DNA of 64,000 nt, taken from Solirubrobacterales bacterium (GTDB lineage: Bacteria; Actinomycetota; Thermoleophilia; Solirubrobacterales; Solirubrobacteraceae). Location of the stretch: positions 62,001-126,000 of the forward strand of contig DAIDJO010000095.1 in NCBI GenBank assembly GCA_027451345.1. The letters run 5' to 3'. The translations under genes were made by a program, and so were the position numbers. This document shows, piece after piece, positions 41,849 through 49,808 of the stretch (positions within the stretch are counted from its first letter, which is position 1; each line of letters starts with the position of its first letter). Under the pieces are notes generated by a model. The model was given only the letters and a program-made list of their open reading frames with translations, did no database searches and was not told the DNA's origin.

Positions 41849-42235
41849 TTGAGCGACCACATCGAGCGCACGCAGATCCAGACCACCGCCAGCCCCGCGC
41901 CGGGCGGCAGCTATTCACAGGCAATCCGGTGGGGGAACCTGCTCTTCCTCTCCGGGCAGACCCCGCGGGATCTCAACCGCACCCCTGTCGCCGGGCCGTT
42001 CCGCGCGCAGGCCCTCCGTGTGTACGAGAACCTCCGCACCCTCGCCGAGGTGGGTGGTGCGCGACTGGAGGACGCCCTCCAGGTGACGGTCTACCTCGCC
42101 GACATGGCCGACGCGGCCGAGGCCGATGCCGTGTTCGCCGAGGTGTTCCCGGAGCCACGGCCGGCGCGCACCACCGTCGGGGCACAGATCCCCGTCTCGA
42201 TCGAGGTGGACGCGGTGTTCGGCGTGCGGGAGTGA
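41849..42235 (+). CDS. ridA: RidA/YjgF family imine deaminase
   Basis: A 128-aa RidA-family protein: SPAPGGSYSQAIRWGNLLFLSGQ, VYENLRTLAEVGGARLEDALQVTVYL and ARTTVGAQIPVSIEVDAV, including the catalytic Arg in PARTTVG. RidA trimers hydrolyse reactive enamines/imines, such as those released by PLP enzymes and D-amino acid dehydrogenases. That fits the DadA-like dehydrogenase and aminotransferase in the array. The TTG start has AAGGAG 6 nt upstream. Its promoter shares an operator type with the array, suggesting co-control. Confidence 0.92.
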   Translation: MSDHIERTQIQTTASPAPGGSYSQAIRWGNLLFLSGQTPRDLNRTPVAGPFRAQALRVYENLRTLAEVGGARLEDALQVTVYLADMADAAEADAVFAEVFPEPRPARTTVGAQIPVSIEVDAVFGVRE

Positions 42236-42293
42236 GGCGGCGCCGGACCCGCCCAGACTGAGGGCAGGCGGCATCCTGGCCGACGGGCCGTCC

Positions 42294-42350
42294 GGCTCGG
42301 CCGGGTGCCCGAGGCTCGGCCGGGTGCCCGCGGCTCGGCCGGGTGCCCGC
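42294..42350. repeat. Three 19-bp tandem repeats
   Basis: Three head-to-tail copies of a 19-mer (GGCTCGGCCGGGTGCCCG plus A or C) at 42294, 42313 and 42332; copies differ only in the last base. Confidence 0.9.
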
Positions 42351-42354
42351 GGCC

Positions 42355-42478
42355 GGCGCCTGTCCAGCGTGGCAATGTTCCTCCGCTCGGGGGCGAATTG
42401 CCACCAGATGCATGCTTTCGAGCGCATTTGTGGCAACGTGGCAGAGCGGCACACAGGTTGCCACGCTCGACAGGTGCC
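42355..42478. repeat. 124-bp nested inverted-repeat element (MITE-like or structured RNA)
   Basis: Ends are 22-bp inverted repeats matching at 19 positions (42355-42376 versus 42457-42478), sharing AGCGTGGCAA. Inside, each end also pairs locally: GTGGCAAT (42369-42376) with ATTGCCAC (42397-42404), and GTGGCAAC (42430-42437) with GTTGCCAC (42457-42464), spacers 20 and 19 bp. The centre holds ATGCATGC and GCGCAT. It could fold either as two hairpins or one long stem. I see no transposase or obvious target duplication. Confidence 0.7.
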
Positions 42479-42617
42479 CCGGGCCGCCGATCCACGGCGC
42501 CACGGCCGCCGGTGTCGGGACGATGCGGGAGCGCACCGAGCTCGGAAGCCGTCGCATCTGCGTCGCCGCAAGTACGTTCGGCTTCGCGTCGCGCTTGGGG
42601 TGGGGCCGGCCTGCGGA

Positions 42618-42637
42618 GCGTGGGTCGCAGTCCACGC
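42618..42637 (-). terminator. Hairpin downstream of the OCD-like gene
   Basis: GCGTGG-N8-CCACGC, 38 bp beyond the stop of the minus-strand ornithine-cyclodeaminase-like gene. No U tract. Confidence 0.3.
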
Positions 42638-42674
42638 CCCTCTCGCCCGTCCCCGCTCGACGCCAGCGTGGGGG

Positions 42675-43715
42675 TCAGTCCCCGCCCGCGTTGAGGTCAT
42701 ACACCCGGCTGGCGATCACCAGGTCCTGCCACGCCATTCCGACACCCGTGTAGATCGCCGGTCGGCCGGCTGTCGCGGAGAAGCGTCCCGTGACCAGCTC
42801 GGCCAGGTTGGTGAGCCGCTGACCGGTGCTCTCCTCCCTCCATGCCTCGAGCGGTCGGGCCTGTAGCAGATTGCCGGATTCGCGCAGCGCCGCGCCCCGG
42901 GCCTCGACCACGACGTCCGAGCGTCGCACGAGCTCGGCGGGAAGCTCGTGACGCTGCGGGCCGTGTGCCCCGACGGCGCACACGACCGCGTTGGGACTGA
43001 CCGCCTCGGCCGCGAAGAGCGGCGACGCGGACGAGGTGACGCAGATCACCAGGTCGGCGCTCGCCAGGTCGTCGGTCGGGTCGGCGGCGGCCGGCCTGGT
43101 CGGCGCGCCGGCCGGGGTCGTACGGGCGACTACGGCATCCACCGCGCCGGACCGCCGCCCGACCACCGCAATGTCGCTTGGCCTCAGCACCGCCTGAGCG
43201 CACTGGATATGGCGCTCCGCCTGCGGACCGGTCCCGTACACCACCACCCGAAGCCCGTCCGGCGCCTGACCGTGGTCGGAGGCAGGGCGATCCGCGCCGA
43301 CGGGACCTCGGTCCCGCTTCGCCGCGAGCAGGTGCTGGGCCGCCAGGACGGTCGTCGCGGGGGTGCGCAGCAACGTCAGCTCAGCGGCGTCGAGCATGGC
43401 GAGGGGCGTCAGGTGATCGTTGTCGAAGAGCACGTACACGCCCTGGACAGCGGGATGGCCCGCCGCCGGGTTGTCAGGGGCCAGGGCGACGAGCTTCACG
43501 CCCGATCGAGGCCGACCGACGCTCGGCATGACCAGGAACTCGCGCCCGGGACCGGCGGGCGAGAACAGTCGCGGACCGTCGTCCTCGGGGTCGACCTGGC
43601 CCGATGCCAGCGCGTCGTTCAGCAGTGTCACGGCGGCGCGCAGGTCGAGCAGGCCGGCGATGATGTCGGCGGCCAGAAACGGGAGAGCTCGCGCGCTCGC
43701 GGACTCGGGGGTCAT
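42675..43715 (-). CDS. Ornithine cyclodeaminase/mu-crystallin family protein
   Basis: A 346-aa NAD(P)-binding protein of the OCD/mu-crystallin family: LFDNDHLTPLAMLDAAELTLLRTPATTVLAA, the Rossmann motif VVYGTGPQAERHIQCA and a late GVGMAWQDLVIAS. Members cyclodeaminate ornithine, reduce delta1-pyrroline-2-carboxylate or other ketimines, or act as alanine/lysine dehydrogenases. A pyrroline-carboxylate (ketimine) reductase would link with the 3-hydroxyproline dehydratase-like enzyme at 49.8 kb, whose product is that imine. It lies downstream of the Liv importer in the same orientation. Confidence 0.9.
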   Translation of the reverse strand: MTPESASARALPFLAADIIAGLLDLRAAVTLLNDALASGQVDPEDDGPRLFSPAGPGREFLVMPSVGRPRSGVKLVALAPDNPAAGHPAVQGVYVLFDNDHLTPLAMLDAAELTLLRTPATTVLAAQHLLAAKRDRGPVGADRPASDHGQAPDGLRVVVYGTGPQAERHIQCAQAVLRPSDIAVVGRRSGAVDAVVARTTPAGAPTRPAAADPTDDLASADLVICVTSSASPLFAAEAVSPNAVVCAVGAHGPQRHELPAELVRRSDVVVEARGAALRESGNLLQARPLEAWREESTGQRLTNLAELVTGRFSATAGRPAIYTGVGMAWQDLVIASRVYDLNAGGD

Positions 43716-43819
43716 CGGCCACCCTCCGGGAGCCGGGCGAGATCCGCCGCCCCGGCGGCGTCATCGTCGGCGGCGGCTGCCGCCTGCGTCATCCTCTGCA
43801 CGAACCGCCGAGTCCCGCG

Positions 43820-44557
43820 TCAACCCACCGCTGCCGCGGCGGGGGCACCGCCGAGGTACGCCGCCGCGACGCGCTCATCCTTCTCCAGCGCCCTGGCCTC
43901 ACCCGACAGGACAACCGTCCCCTGTTGGAGCACATACGCGCGGCTGGCCAGCTCGAGGGCCAGCGCCACGTTCTGTTCGACGAGGACAACGGTGGTCCCG
44001 GACCGTGCGATGTCCGCGAGCAGGTCATAGACGACGTCGATCTTCTGAGGGTCGAGGCCGAGTGAGGGCTCATCCACCATCAGCACGCGGGGCCTGGCCA
44101 TCATCGCCCGGGCGATCGCAAGCGCCTGCTGCTCACCGCCCGAGAGTCGACCGGCGAGCTGGTTGAGCTTGTCCTGGAGGTTCGGGAAGAGGGCGAGCAC
44201 CTCCGTCTGGCGCTCGCGCCTGGCGCGCGCGCTCTTGGCGTGGATGTAGCCGCCGAGCTCGAGATTCTCGGACACGGTGAGGCTGGCGAAGATATGGCGG
44301 CCCTCGGGAACCTGCACGAGCCCCTGCGACACGCGCCTGTGTGGCCGCCCGGCGGGCAGTGGCTGCCCTCCCAGCCGGATGGAACCGCTGCGGAGCCGCA
44401 CGATCCCGGAGATGGCCTTGAGCACGGTGCTCTTTCCGGCGCCGTTGGCGCCGAGCAACGCGATGATCTCGCCCTCCTCGACGGAGAACGAGATGTCGCT
44501 GACGCCGCGCACCGCCCCGTAGAAGACGCTGATGTTCTCGACCTCGAGCAGACTCAC
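43820..44557 (-). CDS. livF: Branched-chain amino acid-type ABC ATPase LivF
   Basis: A 245-aa LivF-type ATPase: GANGAGKST, QVPEGRHIFASLTVSENL, LSGGEQQALAIARA and VDEPSLGLDP, H-loop LVEQN. The GTG start overlaps the LivG stop (GTGA). It energises import with LivG through LivH/LivM. The short C-terminal Ala-rich tail is unremarkable. Confidence 0.94.
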   Translation of the reverse strand: MSLLEVENISVFYGAVRGVSDISFSVEEGEIIALLGANGAGKSTVLKAISGIVRLRSGSIRLGGQPLPAGRPHRRVSQGLVQVPEGRHIFASLTVSENLELGGYIHAKSARARRERQTEVLALFPNLQDKLNQLAGRLSGGEQQALAIARAMMARPRVLMVDEPSLGLDPQKIDVVYDLLADIARSGTTVVLVEQNVALALELASRAYVLQQGTVVLSGEARALEKDERVAAAYLGGAPAAAAVG

Positions 44558-45369
44558 TTCCGCCTCCTGCCCATGTACGCGCGGATCACATCGGGGTTCG
44601 ATCGGACGGTCTCCGGTGGCCCGGAGGTGAGCAGCCGGCCGCCGTCGAGGACGCACACGTTCGTCGCCAGGTTCATCACGAGCTCGACATCGTGCTCGAT
44701 CATCACCACGCCCACCCCCTGCGCGTGAACCCGGGCGATCAGGTCCGAGAGCGCCTCCCGCTCGACCGAGCTGACGCCGGCCGCGGGTTCGTCGAGCAGC
44801 AGCAGGCCGGGATTGCCGATCATCGCGCGGGCGATCTCCATCCGCTTGCGCATGCCATAGGCCAGATCACCGGCGGCGCGGCGCCGTTGATCGGCGAGCC
44901 CGACGAACTCGATCCAGCGATCGGCGTCCTCCCGCAACGACCGCTCGGTGCGCCGCCACCCCGGTGAACCGAAGAGAATGGCCGGAAGCCCGGCGACGGC
45001 GCGCAGGTGCGCGCCGGCCAGGACGTTCTCCTGCACGGTCATGCGCGGAAAGACGCGGATGTTCTGGAAGGTGCGCCGGATCCCGAGGGCGGCGATGTCC
45101 GGGGGGGCCAGTCCATCGAGCACTCTGCCGGCGTAGACGATCGAGCCGCTCGACGGGCGGTAATACCCGGTCAGGCAGTTGAAGAGCGAGGTCTTCCCCG
45201 CGCCGTTTGGCCCGATGATCGCCTGCAGAGCGCCCTCGGCAACTGAGAGGGAGATGTCGCTGAGCGCGACCACGCCGCCGAAGGCGAGCGTGACCTGCTT
45301 GACCTCGAGCGTCGAACCGGTCGCGCTGCTCGTGCTCTCAGCGGAGCTTGCGGCGGTCGTCGGGCTCAC
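44554..45369 (-). CDS. livG: Branched-chain amino acid-type ABC ATPase LivG
   Basis: A 271-aa LivG-type ATPase with a ~20-residue Ser/Thr/Ala N-terminal extension, GPNGAGKTSLFNCLTGYY, RTFQNIRVFPRMTVQENVL, a degenerate signature LAYGMRKRMEIARA (common in LivG), LDEPAAGVSSVE and IEHDVELVM. GTG start overlapping the LivM stop. Confidence 0.93.
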   Translation of the reverse strand: MSPTTAASSAESTSSATGSTLEVKQVTLAFGGVVALSDISLSVAEGALQAIIGPNGAGKTSLFNCLTGYYRPSSGSIVYAGRVLDGLAPPDIAALGIRRTFQNIRVFPRMTVQENVLAGAHLRAVAGLPAILFGSPGWRRTERSLREDADRWIEFVGLADQRRRAAGDLAYGMRKRMEIARAMIGNPGLLLLDEPAAGVSSVEREALSDLIARVHAQGVGVVMIEHDVELVMNLATNVCVLDGGRLLTSGPPETVRSNPDVIRAYMGRRRK

Positions 45370-46421
45370 AGCGCCACCTCGTCGACCGGCGTGGACGTGG
45401 CATGGGGCGCGTCACCGTCGAGACCATCGCCGGGACGGGCCGCACGCCGGAAGGGCAGACGATTCAACAGGTCGGCGATGCCCCCTTCGGGGATGAGACC
45501 GTGCGGCCGCAGCATCATCATCGCGATCAGCACGACGCCGAAGACAAGGAACCGGGCCTGCGAGAACGAGCGAAAGACCTCCGGCAGCACCTCGACGACC
45601 GTCGCGCCCAGCAACGCACCCCAGATGCTCCCCATCCCGCCGATGGCGACGGCCATGAGGATCAGCAGCGATTCGGGGAAGCCGAAGCTCGTGGGCGAGA
45701 TCGCCGTGAGCGCCGGGGCGAACAGCGAGCCTGCGGCGGCGCCGAACACCGCCCCGCCGGTGTAGGCGTAGAGCTTGTACCGGTAGGTCTTGATGCCCAT
45801 CGCCTGAGCGGCATCCTCGTCCTCACGGATGCACAGCCACGCTCGGCCCAGCCGTGAATGACGGATGCGGAAGGTGATCGCCACACAGATGAGCACGAGC
45901 ACCAGAAAGGCGTAGTAGTAGGACTTGGCGGTCAGGAATTGGTACCCGAAGATCTCAAGCGGGGGAATGCCGTACACGCCGGCGGCGCCACCGGTCACGG
46001 TCAGGTTGTTGGCGAACGCCTGCACGATCTCACCGAATCCGAGCGTGACCACGGCGAGATAGTCGCTGCGGAGCCGCAGAGTCGGCACGCCGACGAAGAT
46101 GGCGCCACCGATCGCCACGAGGATGCCGACCGGGATCGTCGCCAGTACCGACCAGCCATCGTGGGCCGAGAGGATCCCGGTCGTGTATGCGCCGATCGCG
46201 AAGAATGCGGCGAAGCCAAGATCGAGCAGACCGGCATACCCCACGACGATGTTGAGCCCCAGGGCGAGGGTCATCAGCATCCCGGTCTGGTAGCCGATCG
46301 TGATCCAGTATTGGCTGTGGACGACGATCGGGAAGAGCACGCCGGCGAGCACCGCGAGCGCCACGGCGAGCTTCTGCGACCGCCACCGGGCCGGGTTGAT
46401 CCACGTTCGGGCGGTGCTCAT
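45366..46421 (-). CDS. livM: Branched-chain amino acid-type ABC permease LivM
   Basis: A 351-aa permease with about ten hydrophobic segments and the LivM signatures LGLNIVVGYAGLLDLGFAAFFAIGAY-like region, LRLRSDYLAVVTLGFGEI and GRAWLCIREDEDAAQAMGI. Start at ATG 46419-46421; a GTG one codon earlier is possible. Partner of LivH; together they form the channel. Confidence 0.93.
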   Translation of the reverse strand: MSTARTWINPARWRSQKLAVALAVLAGVLFPIVVHSQYWITIGYQTGMLMTLALGLNIVVGYAGLLDLGFAAFFAIGAYTTGILSAHDGWSVLATIPVGILVAIGGAIFVGVPTLRLRSDYLAVVTLGFGEIVQAFANNLTVTGGAAGVYGIPPLEIFGYQFLTAKSYYYAFLVLVLICVAITFRIRHSRLGRAWLCIREDEDAAQAMGIKTYRYKLYAYTGGAVFGAAAGSLFAPALTAISPTSFGFPESLLILMAVAIGGMGSIWGALLGATVVEVLPEVFRSFSQARFLVFGVVLIAMMMLRPHGLIPEGGIADLLNRLPFRRAARPGDGLDGDAPHATSTPVDEVAL

Positions 46422-46424
46422 CAC

Positions 46425-47333
46425 TCACATCCTCCGGGCCACGCGCTCACCGAGCAGGCCGTTCGGCCGGACCCACAGCATCACGACGAGGACGCCAAAG
46501 GCGACCACGACGGACCACTCGGCCCCGAAGATGCCGGTGCCGATGGATTCGACGATCCCGAGCAGCAGGCCGCCCACCACCGCACCGGCGATATTGCCGA
46601 TGCCTCCCAGGACCGCTGCCGTGAACGCCTGCAGCCCGACCGTGAAGCCCATCAGATAGTTGATCTGGCCGTAATACAGGCTGTCCATCACGGCGGCGGC
46701 GCCGGCCAGCGCCCCACCGACGAAGAAGACGAGGGAGATCACGAGATCGACGTTGACCCCCATCAGGGAGGCGGCCACGCGGTCCTCGGCCACCGCCCGC
46801 ATCGCCTTGCCGATGAGCGTCCTGCCCACCAGGTAGTACACCCCGACGGCGAGCAGCCCGGAGATGATCACCATCGCGATCTGGGCATAGGTGAACTGGG
46901 TGCCGAGGATGCTCGTCCCGGCCGCGGAGCTCGTCACCGGATAGGTCCGGTACTGAGAGCCCCACGCCGGGATGTTGAGCACGCCGTTCTCCAGCACCTG
47001 AGAGAGGCCAAGCGCCGCGATCATCAGGCTGAGGAGCGCGGCGCGGCGCATTGGGCGGTAGATCAGGCGCTCCGCGAGAACCGCGAGAGCGCCTGTGGCG
47101 ATCATCGTGATCAGCCCTACCACCAGGACGACCGGCCACTTGCTGTGGAGGTGGCTGATACCCACCGCCCCGAAGATCGCGAAACTCACATAGGCAGCCA
47201 TCATGTAGAAGTCGCCGTGGGCGAAGTTGATCAGACGGAGGATTCCGTAGACCATGCTGTAGCCCAGGGCGATCAACACGAAGAACGCGCCGAGGAAAAT
47301 TCCGTTCTCGATCTCACCGACAAGTAGCTGCAT
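46425..47333 (-). CDS. livH: Branched-chain amino acid-type ABC permease LivH
   Basis: A 302-aa permease beginning MQLLVGEIENGIFLGAFFVL, with LRLINFAHGDFYMMAAY and GKAMRAVAEDRVAASLMGV, the LivH landmarks. About eight membrane segments. It lies 34 bp after the binding protein gene and 3 nt before livM. Confidence 0.94.
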   Translation of the reverse strand: MQLLVGEIENGIFLGAFFVLIALGYSMVYGILRLINFAHGDFYMMAAYVSFAIFGAVGISHLHSKWPVVLVVGLITMIATGALAVLAERLIYRPMRRAALLSLMIAALGLSQVLENGVLNIPAWGSQYRTYPVTSSAAGTSILGTQFTYAQIAMVIISGLLAVGVYYLVGRTLIGKAMRAVAEDRVAASLMGVNVDLVISLVFFVGGALAGAAAVMDSLYYGQINYLMGFTVGLQAFTAAVLGGIGNIAGAVVGGLLLGIVESIGTGIFGAEWSVVVAFGVLVVMLWVRPNGLLGERVARRM

Positions 47334-47367
47334 CGCGTCACACCTTGGTCGTCAGACCGTACCCCGT

Positions 47368-48555
47368 CTACGGCTGCTTCGGCGCGACGGTGTACTGGCC
47401 CTTCCTGACCTCGAGCACGACGAACTTGGCGCCGACTCGAGCCCCAACCTTGGTGAAGGAGACCGCCCCGGTCAGGCCGTGGTAATGGACCTTGTGGAGC
47501 GCCTGGATCACCTTGGCCGGCGCGATGCTGTGCGCGTTGTTGGCCGCCGCCGCGAGGGTGTTGATCGCGTCGTACCCGTAGGCCGAGTACGGCCCGGGAG
47601 CGGAGTGGAACGCCTTGCGGTACTGCTTGATGAACAACTTGGCGTTCTTGCCGCCCAGGAACTGGGTGGTGTCGACGATCGTCGCGAACGTGCCGTTGCC
47701 GGCCGGACCGGCGTCAGAGATGAACGTCGGATCGACCGAGCCGTCAGCCACGGCGTACACGACCTTCTTCAGGCCGGCCGCCCGCAGCTGCTTGGCGAAC
47801 AGCGCCGCCTGGGCGTAGTACCCCGTCCAGTAGACGCCCTGAGCGCCGGAGCTCTTCACGACCGAGATCACCGACGAGAAGTCGGTCTGGGTCGCGGGGA
47901 CCGCCTGGATCGCCGGAACGGAGATGCCCGCCTTCTTCATGTCGCGGTAGGCGAGGTTGGCCACCCCCACCGCGAACGTCGACTGATCGTCGGCGATGAG
48001 CACCTTCTTGACATGCTCGACCTTCTTGAAAAAGGCCGTGGCCTCCGTGGCATCGCCCGAGGACGTCGGATCCATCAGGAAGACGTTGTTCAGCTTCGCC
48101 GCGGTCAGTGACGGGTCGTTGGCGGACGGCTGGATGTTCGGCAGCCCAGCCCGCTTCACAATCGGCTCGGCCGGCAACGCCGCGCCCGAGCAGTAGTTGC
48201 CGACAAACGCCTGCACGCCCTGCGAGACGAGCTTCGTCGCAGCGGCGGCGGAGGTCTGCGGATCGCAGGCGTCATCTTGCTCGTTGAGCTTCAGCTTGTG
48301 CCCGAGGATCCCTCCATGGGCGTTGATCTGGTTGGCGGCGAGCAGCTCGCCGTCAAAGATCTCCGTGCCGGCCTGCGCGTTCGGCCCGGTCTCGGGCATC
48401 GGAACGCCGATGCTATAGACGCTCCCAGCCGCATGGCCAAGCGCGCGCGGAGTACTGGCTGCGGCTCCTGCGGAGGCGACGACCGACGTACCGATCGCGA
48501 CCGTGCCGGCCGCCGCGACGACCGACACCAGTTTACGGGCCCTGGTTTGCACCAT
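47368..48555 (-). CDS. LivK-type periplasmic/extracellular amino acid-binding protein
   Basis: A 395-aa type I periplasmic-binding-fold protein. A Sec signal covers ~1-33 (VVAAAGTVAIGTSVVASAGAAAS), followed by SIGVPMPETGPNAQAGTEIFDGELLAANQIN and QDDACDPQTSAAAATKLVSQGVQAFVGNYCSGAALPAEPI. Cysteines in the latter may form a disulfide. Ligand might be a branched-chain, aromatic or other amino acid or carboxylate. Strong ribosome-binding site GGAGAGGAG. First gene of the LivKHMGF operon. Confidence 0.92.
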   Translation of the reverse strand: MVQTRARKLVSVVAAAGTVAIGTSVVASAGAAASTPRALGHAAGSVYSIGVPMPETGPNAQAGTEIFDGELLAANQINAHGGILGHKLKLNEQDDACDPQTSAAAATKLVSQGVQAFVGNYCSGAALPAEPIVKRAGLPNIQPSANDPSLTAAKLNNVFLMDPTSSGDATEATAFFKKVEHVKKVLIADDQSTFAVGVANLAYRDMKKAGISVPAIQAVPATQTDFSSVISVVKSSGAQGVYWTGYYAQAALFAKQLRAAGLKKVVYAVADGSVDPTFISDAGPAGNGTFATIVDTTQFLGGKNAKLFIKQYRKAFHSAPGPYSAYGYDAINTLAAAANNAHSIAPAKVIQALHKVHYHGLTGAVSFTKVGARVGAKFVVLEVRKGQYTVAPKQP

Positions 48556-48633
48556 TACTGCTCCTCTCCTGTTTGTGACTGTCCCTGAAGCGCCTATCCT
48601 GGCTCGTGTTGCACGATCAGGGGACGCACCTAC

Positions 48634-48671
48634 CATATACCATTGTGCGGTTGCAATGACATTGTGACCGC
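48634..48671 (-). promoter_or_regulatory. Candidate Liv operon promoter with 25-bp inverted repeat
   Basis: On the minus strand a TATATG -10-like element (48634-48639) is preceded by an imperfect 25-bp inverted repeat (48647-48671; arms match at 10 of 12 positions around a central A, core CAATG-A-CATTG) in the -35 zone. This is a plausible operator for the LysR protein or another regulator of the Liv operon. Confidence 0.45.
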
Positions 48672-48743
48672 GTTACGAATGTTGTCACGGCTCGCTCGTT
48701 CAGCGGCAGCCTCCCCACCTGAGCCACCGCGTTCCGTATGCAC

Positions 48744-48773
48744 TGTCACACGGCTCGACGGCGAGTGTCACAC
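48744..48773. repeat. TGTCACAC direct repeats 22 bp apart
   Basis: TGTCACAC at 48744-48751 and 48766-48773; a related TTGTCACG lies at 48683. The spacing is two helical turns. They sit between the LysR stop and the Liv promoter and could be regulator contacts. Confidence 0.45.
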
Positions 48774-48802
48774 CGAACTCCGGTGAACGTCGCAAGATGC
48801 AG

Positions 48803-49789
48803 TTAAGTGCACTCAAGACCGGAGTCTCCGTCATTGTGTCCAGCTCGGGACACTGCTCCGCGTGGATGCCCGTCCCAGGCGGGTTGCGGTGGTCTTCCGA
48901 AGCCGACCATCAGCTGGCGTGCCATTCCCATCAGTTCCGCCGTCGCCGGCGAGACGGCGTGGTCCCTGCGCCAGACAAACGCGTAGGTGTCATAGATCTC
49001 ACGGGAGAATGGAGTGACACTGAGTGTCGCCGGGAAGGCACTGGACTCGGCGATGGTCCGCAGGACGTAGCTGACGCCGAACCCCTGCTCGACGAGCCTG
49101 AGCGCCGACTCGAAGTGCTCCACCTCGATCGAGGTGTCAAGATGAACGTCTTCCTCCTCCGCCCACAGGCGAAGCTGGCGACGAATCGAGTCACGCCAAC
49201 CGGCGATCGATGGCCACCAGATCAGCTTCTGGGCCGCGAAGGTCTGGATGCTGACGGGCCCTTCGAGACCCAGGCTCGGACTCGCCATCACGAGGACGTC
49301 GTCCGAGATGATCGGCTCCACCTCGAGGCTCGGCTCGTTCACGGGAAGGCAGACGAGCCCGGCCTCGAGTTCGCCGTTGCGGACGTACTCGATGACCTCG
49401 GAGCTGTGCTGGCCGACGACTCTCACGACGACGTCTGGGTGACGGGCCACGAAATTGGTGACCAGGCCGCTGACGAGATACCCCTGCGCAACACCGAAGG
49501 TTCCCAGCGACGCCGTTCCGCCCCGGAGATGCCTCGCGCCCTGCATCGCCGCCTCCGCGGCATCGACGGCGGCCTGGATCCGCTCGGCATGGACGCGCAG
49601 CGTCTCCCCCGCCTCGGTGAGCTCGAGCCGCCGCCCCGTCCGAACGAAGAGCCGGACACCCATCTCCTGCTCCAGCCGGCGGATCTGCTCGGCGACCGAT
49701 GGTTGGGCGATGAAGAGCGACTCGGCGGCAGCGGTGAACGAGCCATGTCGGCAGGCGGCAAGGAAGTAGCGCAGTTGCTGGAGCGTCAA
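48803..49789 (-). CDS. LysR-family transcription regulator
   Basis: A 328-aa LysR regulator. Winged HTH at 1-60 (LQQLRYFLAACRHGSFTAAAESLFIAQPSVAEQIRRLEQEMGVRLF region), linker helix, then an effector-binding domain (~90-300). The last ~25 residues are polar and extend past the usual end. TTG start 19 nt after the enolase-superfamily gene, so both share a transcript. It probably regulates the Liv operon that begins 247 bp downstream, and perhaps its own operon. Confidence 0.93.
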   Translation of the reverse strand: MTLQQLRYFLAACRHGSFTAAAESLFIAQPSVAEQIRRLEQEMGVRLFVRTGRRLELTEAGETLRVHAERIQAAVDAAEAAMQGARHLRGGTASLGTFGVAQGYLVSGLVTNFVARHPDVVVRVVGQHSSEVIEYVRNGELEAGLVCLPVNEPSLEVEPIISDDVLVMASPSLGLEGPVSIQTFAAQKLIWWPSIAGWRDSIRRQLRLWAEEEDVHLDTSIEVEHFESALRLVEQGFGVSYVLRTIAESSAFPATLSVTPFSREIYDTYAFVWRRDHAVSPATAELMGMARQLMVGFGRPPQPAWDGHPRGAVSRAGHNDGDSGLECT

Positions 49790-49808
49790 CGCCGGCTCGC
49801 CCCGGGGG

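Larger units (their letters stand above)
42236..42674. other. 439-bp non-coding segment with repeats between convergent genes
   Basis: No protein or tRNA gene seen. From left to right it contains three 19-bp tandem repeats (42294-42350), a 124-bp element bounded by 22-bp imperfect inverted repeats (42355-42478), G+C-rich sequence without clear structure, and a GCGTGG/CCACGC hairpin (42618-42637). Base composition dips toward A+T inside the 124-bp element. Confidence 0.7.

Noticed and set aside
42294-42350. CRISPR array
   Set aside because: The 19-bp repeats are head-to-tail without spacers and no cas gene is present.
42480-42617. tRNA or small RNA gene in the rest of the 42.2-42.7 kb gap
   Set aside because: Checked for acceptor/T-loop-like sequence and cloverleaf pairing by eye; none convincing.
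44554-45369. Inactive LivG because of the missing LSGGQ motif
   Set aside because: The LivG branch commonly carries a divergent signature; Walker A, Walker B and the H-loop are intact.
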